NCBI GenBank assembly: GCA_022559845.1 | Contig: CM040124.1 | Span: 68,657,491 to 68,721,490 of the forward strand | DNA length: 64,000 nucleotides | Direction of reading: 5' to 3' | From: Amorphophallus konjac | Taxonomy: Eukaryota > Streptophyta > Magnoliopsida > Alismatales > Araceae | Translations under genes and position numbers: made by a program | Notes under the pieces: model-generated | What the model was told of the DNA's origin: nothing | Seen by the model: the letters and a program-made list of their open reading frames with translations, nothing else | Databases searched by the model: none | Part shown: positions 53,192 through 64,000 of the stretch, piece after piece | Layout of the letters: every line of letters starts with the position of its first letter | Position numbering within the stretch: the first letter of the stretch is position 1

Positions 53192-55461
53192 TGATGCGGG
53201 ACGGACACGGGGGCCGACTCTACGTGGTATGGACCTCGGACTCTAGATGCGGACACGACTAGCAACACATGATGGGAGAGACATTAGGCCCGACACGGAG
53301 AGCTCCTATGGGCTATACGTCGCTAACAGAACGCAAGCTCACTCGTCGTCCAAAGCGAGGGAAACGCGGATCGTGCGCGGTTGAAGAACCGGCAGAGTTC
53401 AAGGTAGTCAGACTCACTTCCGGACTCGGATCGAGTCGCGGGACGGGTCACTCTCACACTCACAGTGGTGACATGAACACACGGGCTAGTACCTATCGCT
53501 CTCGACAGCGGCAAAGACCATATACTAGCTAAGCAAATGAACGCCAAGAAGTTCGGACCATTACCTCCACGCACCCGGCGTGGCGAAGACAACCCCGGCC
53601 AAGTTACGGACTCCCGGTTAACAATGATTACAACAATACACTAAGTTGACCCACTCCACGCAGGGAGGTAAAAGGTCACATGTGGGATCCGGGAATCGCG
53701 CAAATCGGGTTGACGGGCAGCATCTTGATGTCACCCGGCGATGCCGAACTCTGCATTTTCGTGCTTTCCGAGTGGCGGGTTTTACGGACCCGTGGGGCCC
53801 GCAGACGGCGCTGTCCTCCGGATCTGTGGGGGTGGGACCCACTATGATGGGGACCCCTGGTGGCGCGCCTCCACAGACGGCGGTCGGCCGGGAACACCGA
53901 TCTGGGGTCGATCGGCCCCGATTCCCAATTCTGGAACTAACTTCCCACGGATTTTGGTTGTTGTCTTCCGGCGCGCGCTCCGGCGAAAACGGCCGCTGCG
54001 ATCAATACCGACGTCGGATCGGGATGCATGAGCTATCGTTGGAAAGCTCTCTTCAAATGCTTCAATCTAGAGCCAGAAAGATCTGGTGGATCTGGTGGGA
54101 TCAGAACTTTATTGAATTTACAAGTCCCTATTGTACAGTAACCGAAATCTCAGATCTACAGGTGAGTTGTCTGAAGACTGCCTTTGACCGCGAGGAAGAT
54201 AGTCGATTCAGCTCCTGAGCTCTTCATAAAACTTGTGGGATTTTGAACAAGGAGAACAGGGATATTTTCTGTGGACTGATTGGAGGTGACTGTGATTTGT
54301 TATGATTTGTTTACTGGAGGGTGTTCGGATCTGGGAACTGGTGGACAGCACTGTAGCTATCTCTGAGATCGATTTTTGAAAAAATATGGGATGGCCTCAC
54401 AAAAATTCAAGAAACTTTGGGGACGGTGGGGTTGATGGATAGAACCCCCAGTAAAATTGGGAGCTCTAACAAAAGTCGGAAAGAGGTCCGAACAGGGGAA
54501 ACACAGGGCGGGTGAAAATTGAAACAGCAAGCAGACAGATTTGGAAATTAAGGTTGGACGAAAATAAAAAAATATCAAATGGGATCTTTATGACCAACCA
54601 AAATTTTTGGGACGTGCTTGACACCTCTGGAGCATCTCATAAAATCCCCAGGTCGATCTGAGCTCGTGGCTGACACAGAGAATTCGTGGAATCTGCTGTG
54701 GTCGGATAAAGGCAGAACTCAGGCGATCTCGGCGGTGATGCGATGGCGGCTCGTGGCGGCGGCGGTGGCGACCGGAATGATAAGGGGAGGAGTCACACCT
54801 CCAGGGGGAAGCCTTCACAGCTCCAAGGGGGAGAGAGGGGAGGCCTAGGCCTTTGCTCAAGCAATTTTCCAAGTTCAAATGGCATTAATTCTCCAAAATG
54901 GGAAATTACAAGTATTTATGTGTTACATCTCAAATCCATTGTCCACCGTTGGATCTAGGGGATGGGAATGGGTGGCCTGGATTGAGTGTGACACACACAC
55001 AAAAAATAAAATAAAAAAAACAAGGGGGGGGGGGGGCATTGACTAGGATGGCAAGGGGGACATGTTTGGTAGCCACCTTGGACTTTGAAATCCACTTGTC
55101 TCCCATGTGCCTTTTACCATTCAAACTTCTAGATGCCACCATTTGACATGTTGACTGACCCCACATGGGGCCCATGAGCTGAGGTGGACCAATGGGAGGG
55201 GGTCTGTGGGCCCGTGGGACCTGGGGGTCCCATTTTACAAATAAACCCCTCTTACAATCAAAATTACATACCGAATAAAATGAAATAAACACACATCACA
55301 CAAATAAAGTCTAACTAAATATGATAAATGCCGGGACTCAAGGGAGAGTCTCCAGGCTGTCTCCGAGCCAGATGGATGCTGAGGTGGCTCGCGTCGTACT
55401 CCGTGTGCGGTACCGATGGCTCGGCGTATCGCGCCGCTCAACTGCTCGGGTGTCTGCACCA
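53192..55461 (-). repeat. Element D 3' LTR (2.27 kb)
   Basis: It begins TGATGCGGGACGG, ends GTCTGCACCA and is duplicated at 60840-63118 with a few differences per 200 bp. The adjacent sequence at 55462 reads ACCCGGGGAGAATT on the minus strand, the probable polypurine tract. The integrase ORF runs into this LTR. Confidence 0.92.
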
Positions 55462-56690
55462 ATTCTCCCCGGGTGGGAGAAACTCGACCCTGTCGAGTAA
55501 GGGTCTGCATCACTCCTGTATCGCTCCAGAAAGTCCAGATCGATCCGCTGCAACTCGCCATGCGTGATCCATGTGTCCTCAATAGCGGGCCGTCCTCTCC
55601 ATCGCACTAGGTAGCGCGGGTAGGATCCACTCCTGGTAACTGTCACCTGCTCATCTAGTATATGATCTATATGCTCACGCTGCCGTGACAAAGGGGCTGG
55701 AGGTGGACACTCAGGTGTGGGATCACTCACAAGGGGAGGAGATGGCTCGGAAGGCTCACTAGGGATCACCGCTGGGTCCCTATATGCAACTAGATCCGAA
55801 ACATTAAAAGTAGAGCTTATACCGTATTCCTCGGGCAAGTCCACAACGTACGCATTGGATCCAACGCGTTTCAACACTGTGAATGGACCGGCTCCGCGAG
55901 CTTGCAACTTCTTAACGGTTCCAGAGGGAAACCGTTCAGGTCTTACCCTGATCATGACATATTCGCCCTCTTGGAACTCTCGGTGATGTCGGTGGGCATC
56001 GGCTAACTCCTTGTAACGTGCATTGCTGGCCTCAATGTGACGACGGATGTTGTCATGCAAACTCCTAACATGCCTAGCAAACGACTCGGCCGACTCCGAC
56101 ACTCTAGCATGGATAGGCATGGGGACAAGGTCAACGGGTTTCCTAGGCCTACGACCTGTGACAATCTCAAATGGACTCATGCCGGTAGACCTATTCACTG
56201 AATCATTATATGCAAACTCGGCCATGGGTAGAATGAGATCCCAATCCCCAATGCGGTCCCTAACAAGACACCTCAAAAGGTCTCCCAGACTCCTATTGAC
56301 CACCTCGGTCTGACCATCTGTCTGGGGATGATATGCAGTGGAAAACTTGAGGTGCGTACCCATCATATGCCATAGTGTCTTCCAAAAGTAGGAAGTGAAT
56401 CTAACATCACGGTCAGACACTATAGTGCGAGGCAACCCGAACTTGCACACCACATGCGTAAGGAAAAGGCGGGCTACCCTCGAAGCATCCGAAGTTTTCG
56501 AGCAAGGAATAAAGAGGGCCATCTTCGAGAAACGGTCAACCACCACATAGACCGAATCATGCTTCCTGGAGGTACGTGGCAATCCCAAAACAAAGTCCAT
56601 GCTAACATCCTGCCACGGGGCATCAGGCAGGGAAGAGGCGTATAAAGGCCGGAGCTTTGCTTCTTCATCTTGGCCGTAGCACAGGTACGG
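55338..56690 (-). pseudogene. Element D integrase core and chromodomain
   Basis: The integrase core has VSMDFVLGLPRT, FGLPRTIVSDRDVRFTS and TEVVNRSLGDLLR, so all three catalytic acids are present. A C-terminal barrel follows (PSGTVKKLQARGAGPFTVLK), then a chromodomain (IDHILDEQVTVTRSG, YLVRWRGRPAIEDTWIT, LDFLERY). A frameshift near 56625-56640 separates it from the zinc-binding region in the neighbouring frame (HVGGLAGHFGRNKTIEAVEH, CRTCATAKMKK). The ORF ends inside the LTR. In working relatives the chromodomain binds modified histone H3 to steer insertion. Confidence 0.9.
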
Positions 56691-58936
56691 CACTGAGCCA
56701 CGATGTTAGCAACATCGCGCTTCAAGCTCGGCCAATAAAATCGATGCTCCACTGCCTCAATAGTCTTGTTCCGACCAAAATGGCCGGCTAGACCTCCCAC
56801 ATGTAGTTTCCACACTAAGAAATCTCGAACCGAAGTTCAGGGAACACATAGGCTGCTACCTCGAAAGAGGTAACGCTCCTGAAGCACATACTCATCAAGG
56901 TCTCTCAAGGGTCCGACCTGGAGAGTGATAAAAATCTGATCGAAGTCAGGACAATCAACATAGGCCTCCTTCATCTTCTCTAACCCTATGACCTCGGCAC
57001 TCATGGTGGTAAGCAAACATGCTCGCCGACTCAAGGCATCAGCCACCTTGTTCTCCACTCCAGCCTTATGTTTAAGCACAAAGGTGAACTGCTGGAGATA
57101 CTCGACCCAACGACTGTGACGCGAGTTAAGCTTCTTTTGGGAATGGAGGTACCTCAATGCCTCGTGATCGGAGTATAGGACAAACTCCTGATGTAAAAGA
57201 TAGTGCCTCCAATGCCTAAGAGCCTGAACAACTGCGTAGAATTCTTTATCATATGTGGAATATCGCAGTTTCGCGTCATTCAGCTTCTCGCTGAAATATG
57301 CGATCGGGTGGGACTCCTGACTCAAAACTCCTCCTATCCCAACACCCGACGCATCACAAGAGACCTCAAACACCTTCGAGAAGTCAGGCAATCGAAGGAT
57401 AGGCGTCTGGGTCATGCGCTCCTTGATGTCCTTGAAGGCGGCAGATGCGGCCTTCGTCCATACAAATGTGCCCTTTCGGATACAATCCGTGATCGGGGCG
57501 GTGACGGAGCTAAATCCGCGGATGAAACGACGATAGAACGTCGCAAGACCATGAAAGCTGCGGACATCATGAACGGTACGGGGTTCCGGCCACTCAACAA
57601 TGGCCCGGACCTTCTCCGGATCGGCGGAGACCCCCGTACTAGACACAATGAAACCCAAGAAGGTAAGCTGAGGTGTCATGAAGGCACACTTCTGTGGGTT
57701 CGCAAACAGCTGCTCTCGCCGAAGAAGTAGACAGACCTGCCGAAGGTGGTCTAAGTGGTCCCCTGTGGTGCGGCTATAGATAAGGATATTATCAAAATAC
57801 ACCACTACAAAGACTCCAATGAAAGGTCGAAGGACCTGAGTCATGAGCCGCATGAAAGTGCTAGGGGCATTGGTCAACCTAAAAGGCATGACCAACCACT
57901 CATATAGACCATCCTTGGTCTTAAATGCGGTCTTCCACTCATCACCTGGCCTAATCCTCACCTGATGGTAGCCACTCTTAAGTTCGATCTTCGAAAAGAT
58001 AGTGGCACCTGCCATCATGTCCAGCATGTCATCAAGGTGGGGAATAGGGAACCTGTACTTCACGGTGATTTTGTTGATGGCACGACTATCAATGCACATT
58101 CTCCACGTGCCATCCTTCTTCGGGGCGAGTAATGCGAGTACAGCACATGGACTCATGCTGTCCCCAACAGACCCTCTCTGCACTAACTCATCGACCTGCC
58201 GTTTAAGCTCGGTATGCTCCGTGGGACTCATGCGATAATGAGGAAGGTTGGGCAAAGAAGAGCTCGGAACAAGGTCGATGACATGCTGAATATCCCGCAT
58301 AGGTAGGAGTCCCTCGGGAAGCTCATCGGGAAAGACATCAGCATACTCCTGTAGAATGGGAACAACCTCGGGTGGGAGCTCACCCTCGGAGTCCCGCTCC
58401 ACCTCTCGGACCGTAATGGCAAACACCGGACAGCCCTGACTAAGCTCCTGCTCCATTTCCCGGGAGCTAATCATCATCAATCTCCTCGTCGAGGGCTCTC
58501 CTGGGCCAGAGGTAACGGTCATAGCCTGAGCTGGGGATGGGGTACTAGGCCCGGGAACGGAAGGCTTCGGAGTACTAGGGCCAGTAGGACCCCTGACTGA
58601 TGGGCTCCTGGGCCGAACGGGTTGGAGGGTGACCCGCTGGCCAGCGTGGTCGAAGGTACAGGTGTTCGACTGGCCATGGAGCGTGGCATCCCAGTCAAAT
58701 AACCATGGCCTACCAAGAATGATAATGCCCACTTCCATGGGGAGAACATCACACCAGATCTCGTCACGGTAGGAGTGGAGCTGCAGCGGGACCAAGCACC
58801 GCAGCCTGACCGAAATGGAAGTGGTATCCACCCATGATACCTGATAGGGACAAGGATGGTCTACGGGTGTGAGACCAAGACGGGCGACAGCGTTCGTGGA
58901 GATTGCATTGATACAACTCCCGCTATCGATGACCAC
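56630..58936 (-). pseudogene. Element D protease, reverse transcriptase, RNase H, integrase N-terminus
   Basis: The protease active site reads VIDSGSCINAIS. The RT has KKDGTWRMCIDSRAINKITV and LTNAPSTFMRLM, but the catalytic YFDD is changed to YFDN (VVVYFDNILIYS) and PFGLTN to PFRLTN, which should abolish polymerase activity. RNase H has FEVSCDASGVGIGGVLSQ, YSDHEALRYL and VADALSR. A TGA at about 56837-56839 interrupts the start of integrase (SLCVP-stop-TSVRDFLV), where relatives commonly have Arg. The coding region is otherwise collinear with its family. Confidence 0.9.
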
Positions 58937-58945
58937 CTTGCAAAT

Positions 58946-60487
58946 TTACTTTCCCAGCCTACAGAATACATGAAGGATAGTAGTCCGACGCCAGTCATCA
59001 CTGACCTGTGGCTGGGTGAGGATACATCTGATGACCCCCACGTGGGTATCGTCCGAATGCTGGGCATCCTGGGCCTCACCTCCCATCTGATAGTACTCGT
59101 CAGCTAGCTCTTCATCTGCCTCATAGCTGACTAACTCGAGGCTCGTAGGGGTGGTATCCTCGGCCTGTGTGTCCCCAATGTGAAGAGATGGGCGGGTGGG
59201 ACACTGGTTGGCGAAATGGCCAAACCCATTGCAGCGATAACACTGCTGCCGTGATCCACTAGGCTCCCCAATCATAGGCCCTTTACCTTTATCCTCCCGA
59301 CGGATAGGAGGTGTAGGCAGCAAAGGACGTGCAGGAGGTGCGGGTGCCGGTGGACGGGCTGTGGGTGGAGCCGTAAGATGCTGGGGACGAGGAAGGTCCC
59401 TCGGGAGTGGAGGATGAGGCCTAGGAGCAAAGGGCTCGGGGCGAGCGGGCTCCTGAGGTCGAGTCATGGGGGCCCTCGGATACGTGCCAGATGAGCCACG
59501 GGGCTCGACACTACGAAGGGGAAAGGAGCCCAACCGATGGGGTGACTCGAACTCGGCCTCGAACTGCTCCAATTCGAGAGCGATCTGATATGCCTGCTCC
59601 AAAGTGGTTGCATTGCGGCGAAAGAGTTCATATTGATAATTGGGCCACAAACCTCTTCGAAAGCGGGATATAGTCATGGTGCTCTCTTCCGTGACCCCAC
59701 ACCGTAAGTAATACTCATCGAACTCGGCGGTGTACTCGGTCACGGATCGGTTCCCTTGGGAGATGCTTTGCCACTTGTCTATAAGACGTTGGCGATATGA
59801 GGCGGGAAGGTATTTCTCCCTCAATTTGATTTTCATATCATCCCAAGTACCGATTTGGGGTTGACGTCGCTGATTGAGCAGGCTCTCCACATTGATCCAA
59901 TAAGTTTGGGCCTGCCCTTGCAGCTTCATCTTCGCGTATCGGACTCTTCGGTGGTCCGTCATCTCAAACCACTCGAAGTACCGGTCCATGCCGGCCTCCC
60001 AATCTAAATACACCCTAGGGTCCAAGGACCCGCTAAAGGTGGGAGGGTCCGCACGCACACCCCTAAGGATGCGGTCGTCATCATCATCATCACGATTCCG
60101 TCGTTGATTCCGACGACCATTTCCCCCCTGATCATTGTTGGAGGCATAATCATCCACTATAGGCGCCTGTTGCCTCCCGACATCCTCCACTTGAGCCCTT
60201 GGCATGGCGGGTGGCTGTGCCGGCTCTTGTTGGCCGTTCGTCGGCGCGGGTTGCGTCGCTACTGGGCCCCTCTCTAGAACAGCGATCCTCCCAACTAAGC
60301 CCGGGATGGACTGATCCGAACTCTCAACCCGATCCTCGAGGGCTTTCATCCGCCCTTTTAGACGCGTTCCTATGCCATCCATACGCATACTAAGATCATC
60401 CATACGCATGTCAAGACGATCCATGATGGCTTGGAACATCTCGGCCGTCGAGGACTCATCGGAGCTACGGGCCCGGGAATCCGCCAT
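58946..60487 (-). pseudogene. Element D gag
   Basis: The start at MADSRARSSDESSTAEM (near 60487) is chosen because the upstream in-frame codons lie in the leader. A short helical repeat region (MDRLDMRMDDLSMRMDG) precedes the capsid domain (DPPTFSGSLDPRVYLDWEAGM, YWINVESL, YLPASYRQRLIDKWQSI, YTAEFDEYYLRCG). A Pro-rich linker and one CCHC knuckle CYRCNGFGHFANQC follow. A TAA at 58946-58948 ends the frame a few codons before the protease active site. The downstream pol is in the same frame, so gag-pol was one ORF. Confidence 0.9.
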
Positions 60488-60823
60488 AGGTGGTGGTGGC
60501 GAGTATTGGGTACCTCGACGGGTGGGCATGCAACAGACACACGACCTAGAAGACACCGACTAATGTAAACACTCACTAGATGATGCACTTAGACCTAACC
60601 AATATCCGGTACGAGGTGGAGATAAGTGATCCGAGATCACTCGCGCAAGTACGCTACCCTCCTGATAGGCATAACCTAATGTTCGGGCAACGCCTTTTAA
60701 TATGCCGAGCTATTGGGTGAAATGCAATTTGAAAACACTTTTTTTTTTGTTGTTTTGAAATGATGATCCTAGACTCGACTTATACTATGCAAGACATATG
60801 CAACGACTACCCTAGACTCGACT

Positions 60824-60836
60824 CTCTCTGATACCA
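60824..60836 (-). promoter_or_regulatory. Primer-binding site of element D
   Basis: TGGTATCAGAGAG on the minus strand lies three bases inside the 5' LTR and is complementary to initiator tRNA-Met. Confidence 0.85.
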
Positions 60837-60839
60837 AAC

Positions 60840-63118
60840 TGATGCGGGACGGACACGGGGGCCGACTCTACGTGGTATGGACCTCGGACTCTAGATGCGG
60901 ACATGACCAGCAACACATGATGGGAGAGACATTAGGCCCGACACGGAGAGCTCCTGTGGGCTATACGTCGCTAACAGAACGCAAGCTCACTCGTCGTCCC
61001 AAGCGAGGGAAACGCGGATCGTGCGCGGTTGAAGAAGCGGCAGAGTTCAAGGTAGTCAGACTCACTTCCGGACTCGGATCGAGTCGCGGGACGGGTCACT
61101 CTCACACTCACAGCGGTGACATGAACACACGGGCTAGTACCTATCGCTCTCGATAGCGGCAAAGACCATATACTAGCTAAGCAAATGAACGCCAAGAAGT
61201 TCGGACCATTACCTCCACGCACCCGGCGTGGCGAAGACAACCCCGGCCGAGTTACGGACTCCCGGTTAACAATGATTACAGCAATACACTAAGTCGACCC
61301 ACTCCACGCAGGGAGGTAAAAGGTCACATGTGGGGTCCGGGAATCGCGCAAATCGGGTTGACGGGCAGCATCTTGATGTCACCCGGCGATGCCGAACTCC
61401 GCGTTTTCGTGCTTTCCGGGTGGCGGGTTTTACGGACCCGTGGGGCCCGCGGACGGCGCTATCCTCCGGATCTGTGGGGGTGGGACCCACTGTGATGGGG
61501 ACCGCTGGTGGCGTGCCTCCATGGACGGCGGTCGGCCGGGAACACCGATCGGGGGTCGATCGGCCCCGATTCCCAATTCTGGAACTAACTTTCCACGGAT
61601 TTTGGTTGCTGTCATCCGGCGCGCGCTCCGGCAAAAATGGCTGCTACGATCAATCCCGACGTCGGATCGGGACGCATGAGCTATCGTTGGAAAGCTATCT
61701 TCAAATGCTTCAATCTAGAGCCAGAAAGATCTAGTGGATCTAGTCGGATCAGAACTTTATTGAATTTACAAGTCCCTGTTGTACAGTAACCGAAATCTCA
61801 GATCTACAGGTGAGTTGTCTGAAGACTACCTTTGACCGGGAGGAAGATGACCGATTCAGCTCCTGAGCTCTTCATCAAACTTGTGAGATTTTGCACAAGG
61901 CGAACGGGGATATTTCCTGTGGACTGATTGGAGGTGGCTGTGATTTTTTATGATTTGTTTACTGGAGGGTGGTCGGATATGGGAACTGGTGGACAACACT
62001 GTAGCTATCTCTGTGATCGATTTTTGAAAAAATATGGGATGGCCTCACAAAAACTCAAGAAAATTTGGGGACGGTGGTGTTGATGGACAGAACCCCCAGT
62101 AAAATTGGGAGCTTTAACAAAAGTCGGAAAAAGGTCCGAACAGGGGAAACACAGGGCGGGTGAAAATTGAAACAGCAAGCAAACAGATCTGGAAATTAAG
62201 GTTGGACGAAAATAAAAAAATATCAAATGGGATCTTTATGACCAACCAAAATTTTTGGGACGTGCTTGACACTTCTGGAGCATCCCCTAAAATCCCCAGG
62301 TCGATCTGAGCTCGTGGCTGACATAGAGAATTCGTGGAAGCTGCTATGGTCGGATGAAGGCAGAACTCCGGCGATCTCGGCGGTGATGCGATGGCGGCTC
62401 GTGGCGGCGGCGGCGGCGGCGGCGGCGACCGGAATGATAAGGAGAGGAGTCACACCTCCAGAGGGAAGCCTTCATAGCTCCAAGGGGGAGAGAGGGGCGG
62501 CCTAGGCCTGTGCTCAAGCAATTTTCCAAGTTCAAATGGCATTAATTCTCCAAAATGGAAAATTACAAGTATTTATGTGTTACATCTCAAATCCATTGTT
62601 CACCGTTGGATCTAGGGGATGGGAATGGGTGGCCTGGATTGAGTGTGACACACACACAAAAAATACAATAAAAAAAACAAGGGGGGGGCGGCCCATTGAC
62701 TAGGATGGCAAGGGGGACATGTTTGGTAGCCACCTTGGACTTTGAAGTCCACTTGTCTCCCATGTGCCTTTTACCATTCAAACTTCTAGATGCCTCCATT
62801 TGACAAGTTGACTGACCCCACATGGGGCCCATGAGATGAGGTGGACCAATGGGAGGGGGTCTGTGGGCCCGTGGGACCCGGGGGTCCCATTTTACAAATA
62901 AACCCCTCTTACAATCAAAATTACATACCGAATAAAATGAAATAAACACACATCACACAAATAAAGTCTAATTAAATATGATAAATGCCGGGACTCAAGG
63001 GGGCATCTCCAGGCTGTCTCCGAGCCAGATGGATGCTGAGGTGACTCGCGTCGTACTCCGTGTGCGGTAGCGATGGCTCGGCGTATCGCGCCGCTCAACT
63101 GCTCGGGTGTCCGCACCA
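60840..63118 (-). repeat. Element D 5' LTR (2.28 kb)
   Basis: This is a duplicate of 53192-55461. One visible length difference is a longer GGC-triplet run near 62402-62426. Confidence 0.92.
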
Positions 63119-63123
63119 TTTAC
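63119..63123. repeat. Right target-site duplication of element D (TTTAC)
   Basis: TTTAC follows the CCGCACCA end of D and matches 53187-53191. The C LTR continues from here. Confidence 0.9.
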
Positions 63124-64000
63124 CCTCAATATGTATCAACCCATACAAGACATATCTCGAACACTTAGCACACGATGAGATCACAACGCAAAACCAAGTC
63201 ACACACCAACCTACGAAGGAGGTAGAGGATAAGGAATGTACGCACAATCAACCCACGATAGACAGGATTTTTTAGGTGGTTCGGTCTGTTACCCACAGAC
63301 CTACGTCCAGCCCTCACTCAAACCCGAGTGAGGCTTCCCTTGCAGATGCAAGACCGCAGACTCAGTCTGCTACAAAAGTTTCCAAATAGCTTGAACCGAG
63401 GGAAATAAATCCCTCACCCTGATCTCGCACCCTGCAAGACTAGACCCACTACCACTGGTAGTGACCGGAGGAACAACTCCTCCCTTCTTCTGTAAACACA
63501 GAAGGAACCGTGAACAGCAACCCACTGCTCACAAAACCCAGAGGATTCAATCCTCTCTTCTTATGAAACCATAGAGGGAACCCGGAGAAACACTTCTCCC
63601 TTCCTCTGAAACCTCAGAGGGAACCCGAACCCTAAACAGGGTATCAGAAGTACAAGAAGGAAATGGAAAATGAACAAACAAAAACACAAAAGGAAACACA
63701 AACAGAATATAGCTCCACAGGAGCAAGGCAGTTCTGGATTTGATCCACGAACTGATGAAGCAACTGATCTTCAATTGGAACTCCTGGATGCACTCTATGG
63801 GTTCGATCAGGATTCACTCTCTCGAGCTCTCTCTTTCTCTTCTTCTTCTTTTACAACCTTCTCTCTCAAATCTTCTCTCTGACTCTTCTCAAATCTTCTC
63901 TCTCTCTCTCTTCTGTAGCCCTCACAGCTCTTTCTCTACTCCCCTTCTATTGCAGCCCCTCACTTGCAGCACACTCTTCTCACGGAGAAGAGATGTATAT
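63124..64000 (-). repeat. Element C 5' LTR, outer part, cut by window edge
   Basis: It aligns without visible indels to 41610-42486 of the 3' LTR. It includes the second copy of the hairpin array (about 63312-63642) and ends at the TATA-like stretch. About 2 kb of LTR should lie beyond the window. Confidence 0.9.

Larger units (their letters stand above)
53192..63118 (-). mobile_element. Element D: chromodomain Ty3/gypsy element inserted in C's 5' LTR
   Basis: D is a 9.9 kb full-length element: LTRs 53192-55461 and 60840-63118, primer site 60824-60836, gag, protease, RT, RNase H, integrase and chromodomain on the minus strand, with TTTAC duplications. The RT block KKDGTWRMCIDSRAINKITVKYRFPIP and the DEWKTAFKTKDGLYEW region resemble the CRM/Galadriel branch of chromoviruses. 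A C-terminal chromodomain favours a Galadriel-like element, but the lineage call is tentative. Two in-frame stops, one frameshift and a mutated RT active site make it inactive. Confidence 0.9.
41327..64000 (-). mobile_element. Element C: Sirevirus-like Ty1/copia element, pol deleted, carrying insertions E and D
   Basis: On the minus strand it has a 5' LTR (from beyond 64000 to 52909, split by D), a primer site at 52891-52906, gag with coiled coil and zinc knuckles (52799-51437 and 47220-about 47025, split by E), a protease remnant, a non-coding tract with repeated AGGGGGAG motifs, and a 3' LTR (41327-44475). Long LTRs beginning with the CCCGGATCTAGAGCAGGGGT motif, coiled-coil gag and multiple polypurine tracts point to the Sirevirus group. 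Integrase, RT and RNase H are absent. The LTR copies differ by about 7 of 283 positions in the segment I compared. Confidence 0.82.

Noticed and set aside
53269..54218. ORFs in the D LTR (repeated at 60842-61734)
   Set aside because: They are on the strand opposite the element, duplicated only with the LTR, and without domains.
41327..64000. Endogenous pararetrovirus or envelope gene in C or D
   Set aside because: No movement-protein, coat-protein or envelope-like ORF is visible. The LTRs, primer sites and integrase fit LTR retrotransposons.

Overview
The window looks like nuclear DNA of a flowering plant, from a gene-poor, transposon-dense region. I find no cellular protein gene, rRNA gene or tRNA gene that I can support. 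Nearly everything that can be named is a retrotransposon, and nearly all of it is broken. The evidence for a plant is a plant L1-type LINE (DUF4283/zinc-knuckle ORF1), Tekay/Del-type and other chromodomain Ty3/gypsy elements, a Sirevirus-like Ty1/copia element, initiator-tRNA-Met primer sites (TGGTATCAGAG), and premature stops that look like C-to-T decay at CG and CHG sites. The species cannot be named from the sequence.

Region 1-27.9 kb is a four-level nest. The oldest layer is a minus-strand LINE. Its ORF1 (26539-27789 and 1507-1684) and ORF2 (1-1510) were separated by element B, a TG...CA element at 1690-26533 with target duplication GGTTA. B carries no coding sequence and looks like a roughly 4.0 kb solo LTR or non-autonomous element. 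B is split by element A, a minus-strand Tekay-type gypsy at 3258-24061 (duplication GAGGT). A's gag is split by element F, a second minus-strand Tekay-type gypsy at 10272-20047 (duplication GATAT).

Region 27.9-37.1 kb is AT-rich and non-coding. It holds three inverted-repeat (MITE-like) elements, a short SINE with a perfect 10-bp target duplication, a second tRNA-like SINE fragment and several microsatellites. Region 37.16-41.33 kb looks like the 3' end of a minus-strand gypsy element (G, possibly Tat/Retand type). It has an 812-bp LTR, a polypurine tract, and an antisense accessory ORF of about 769 codons with the 'putative gypsy type transposon' domain.

Region 41.33-64.0 kb is a minus-strand Sirevirus-like copia element (C) running off the right edge. 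It has LTRs of at least 3.1 kb, a coiled-coil gag and multiple polypurine tracts, but almost no pol. It is interrupted twice. E (47221-51436) is the 5' half of a relative of element A on the plus strand. D (53192-63118, duplication TTTAC) is a nearly complete chromodomain gypsy inserted in C's 5' LTR.

The signal I find most interesting is in the LTRs. LTRs of the A/E family carry 28-bp quasi-palindromes at a 32-bp pitch. F carries a cluster of perfect GCGCG hairpins. C carries about a dozen consecutive different hairpins in its leader. B carries two arrays of a roughly 28-bp GGCGCGCC repeat. These unrelated LTRs all hold dense inverted-repeat arrays that no coding feature explains.
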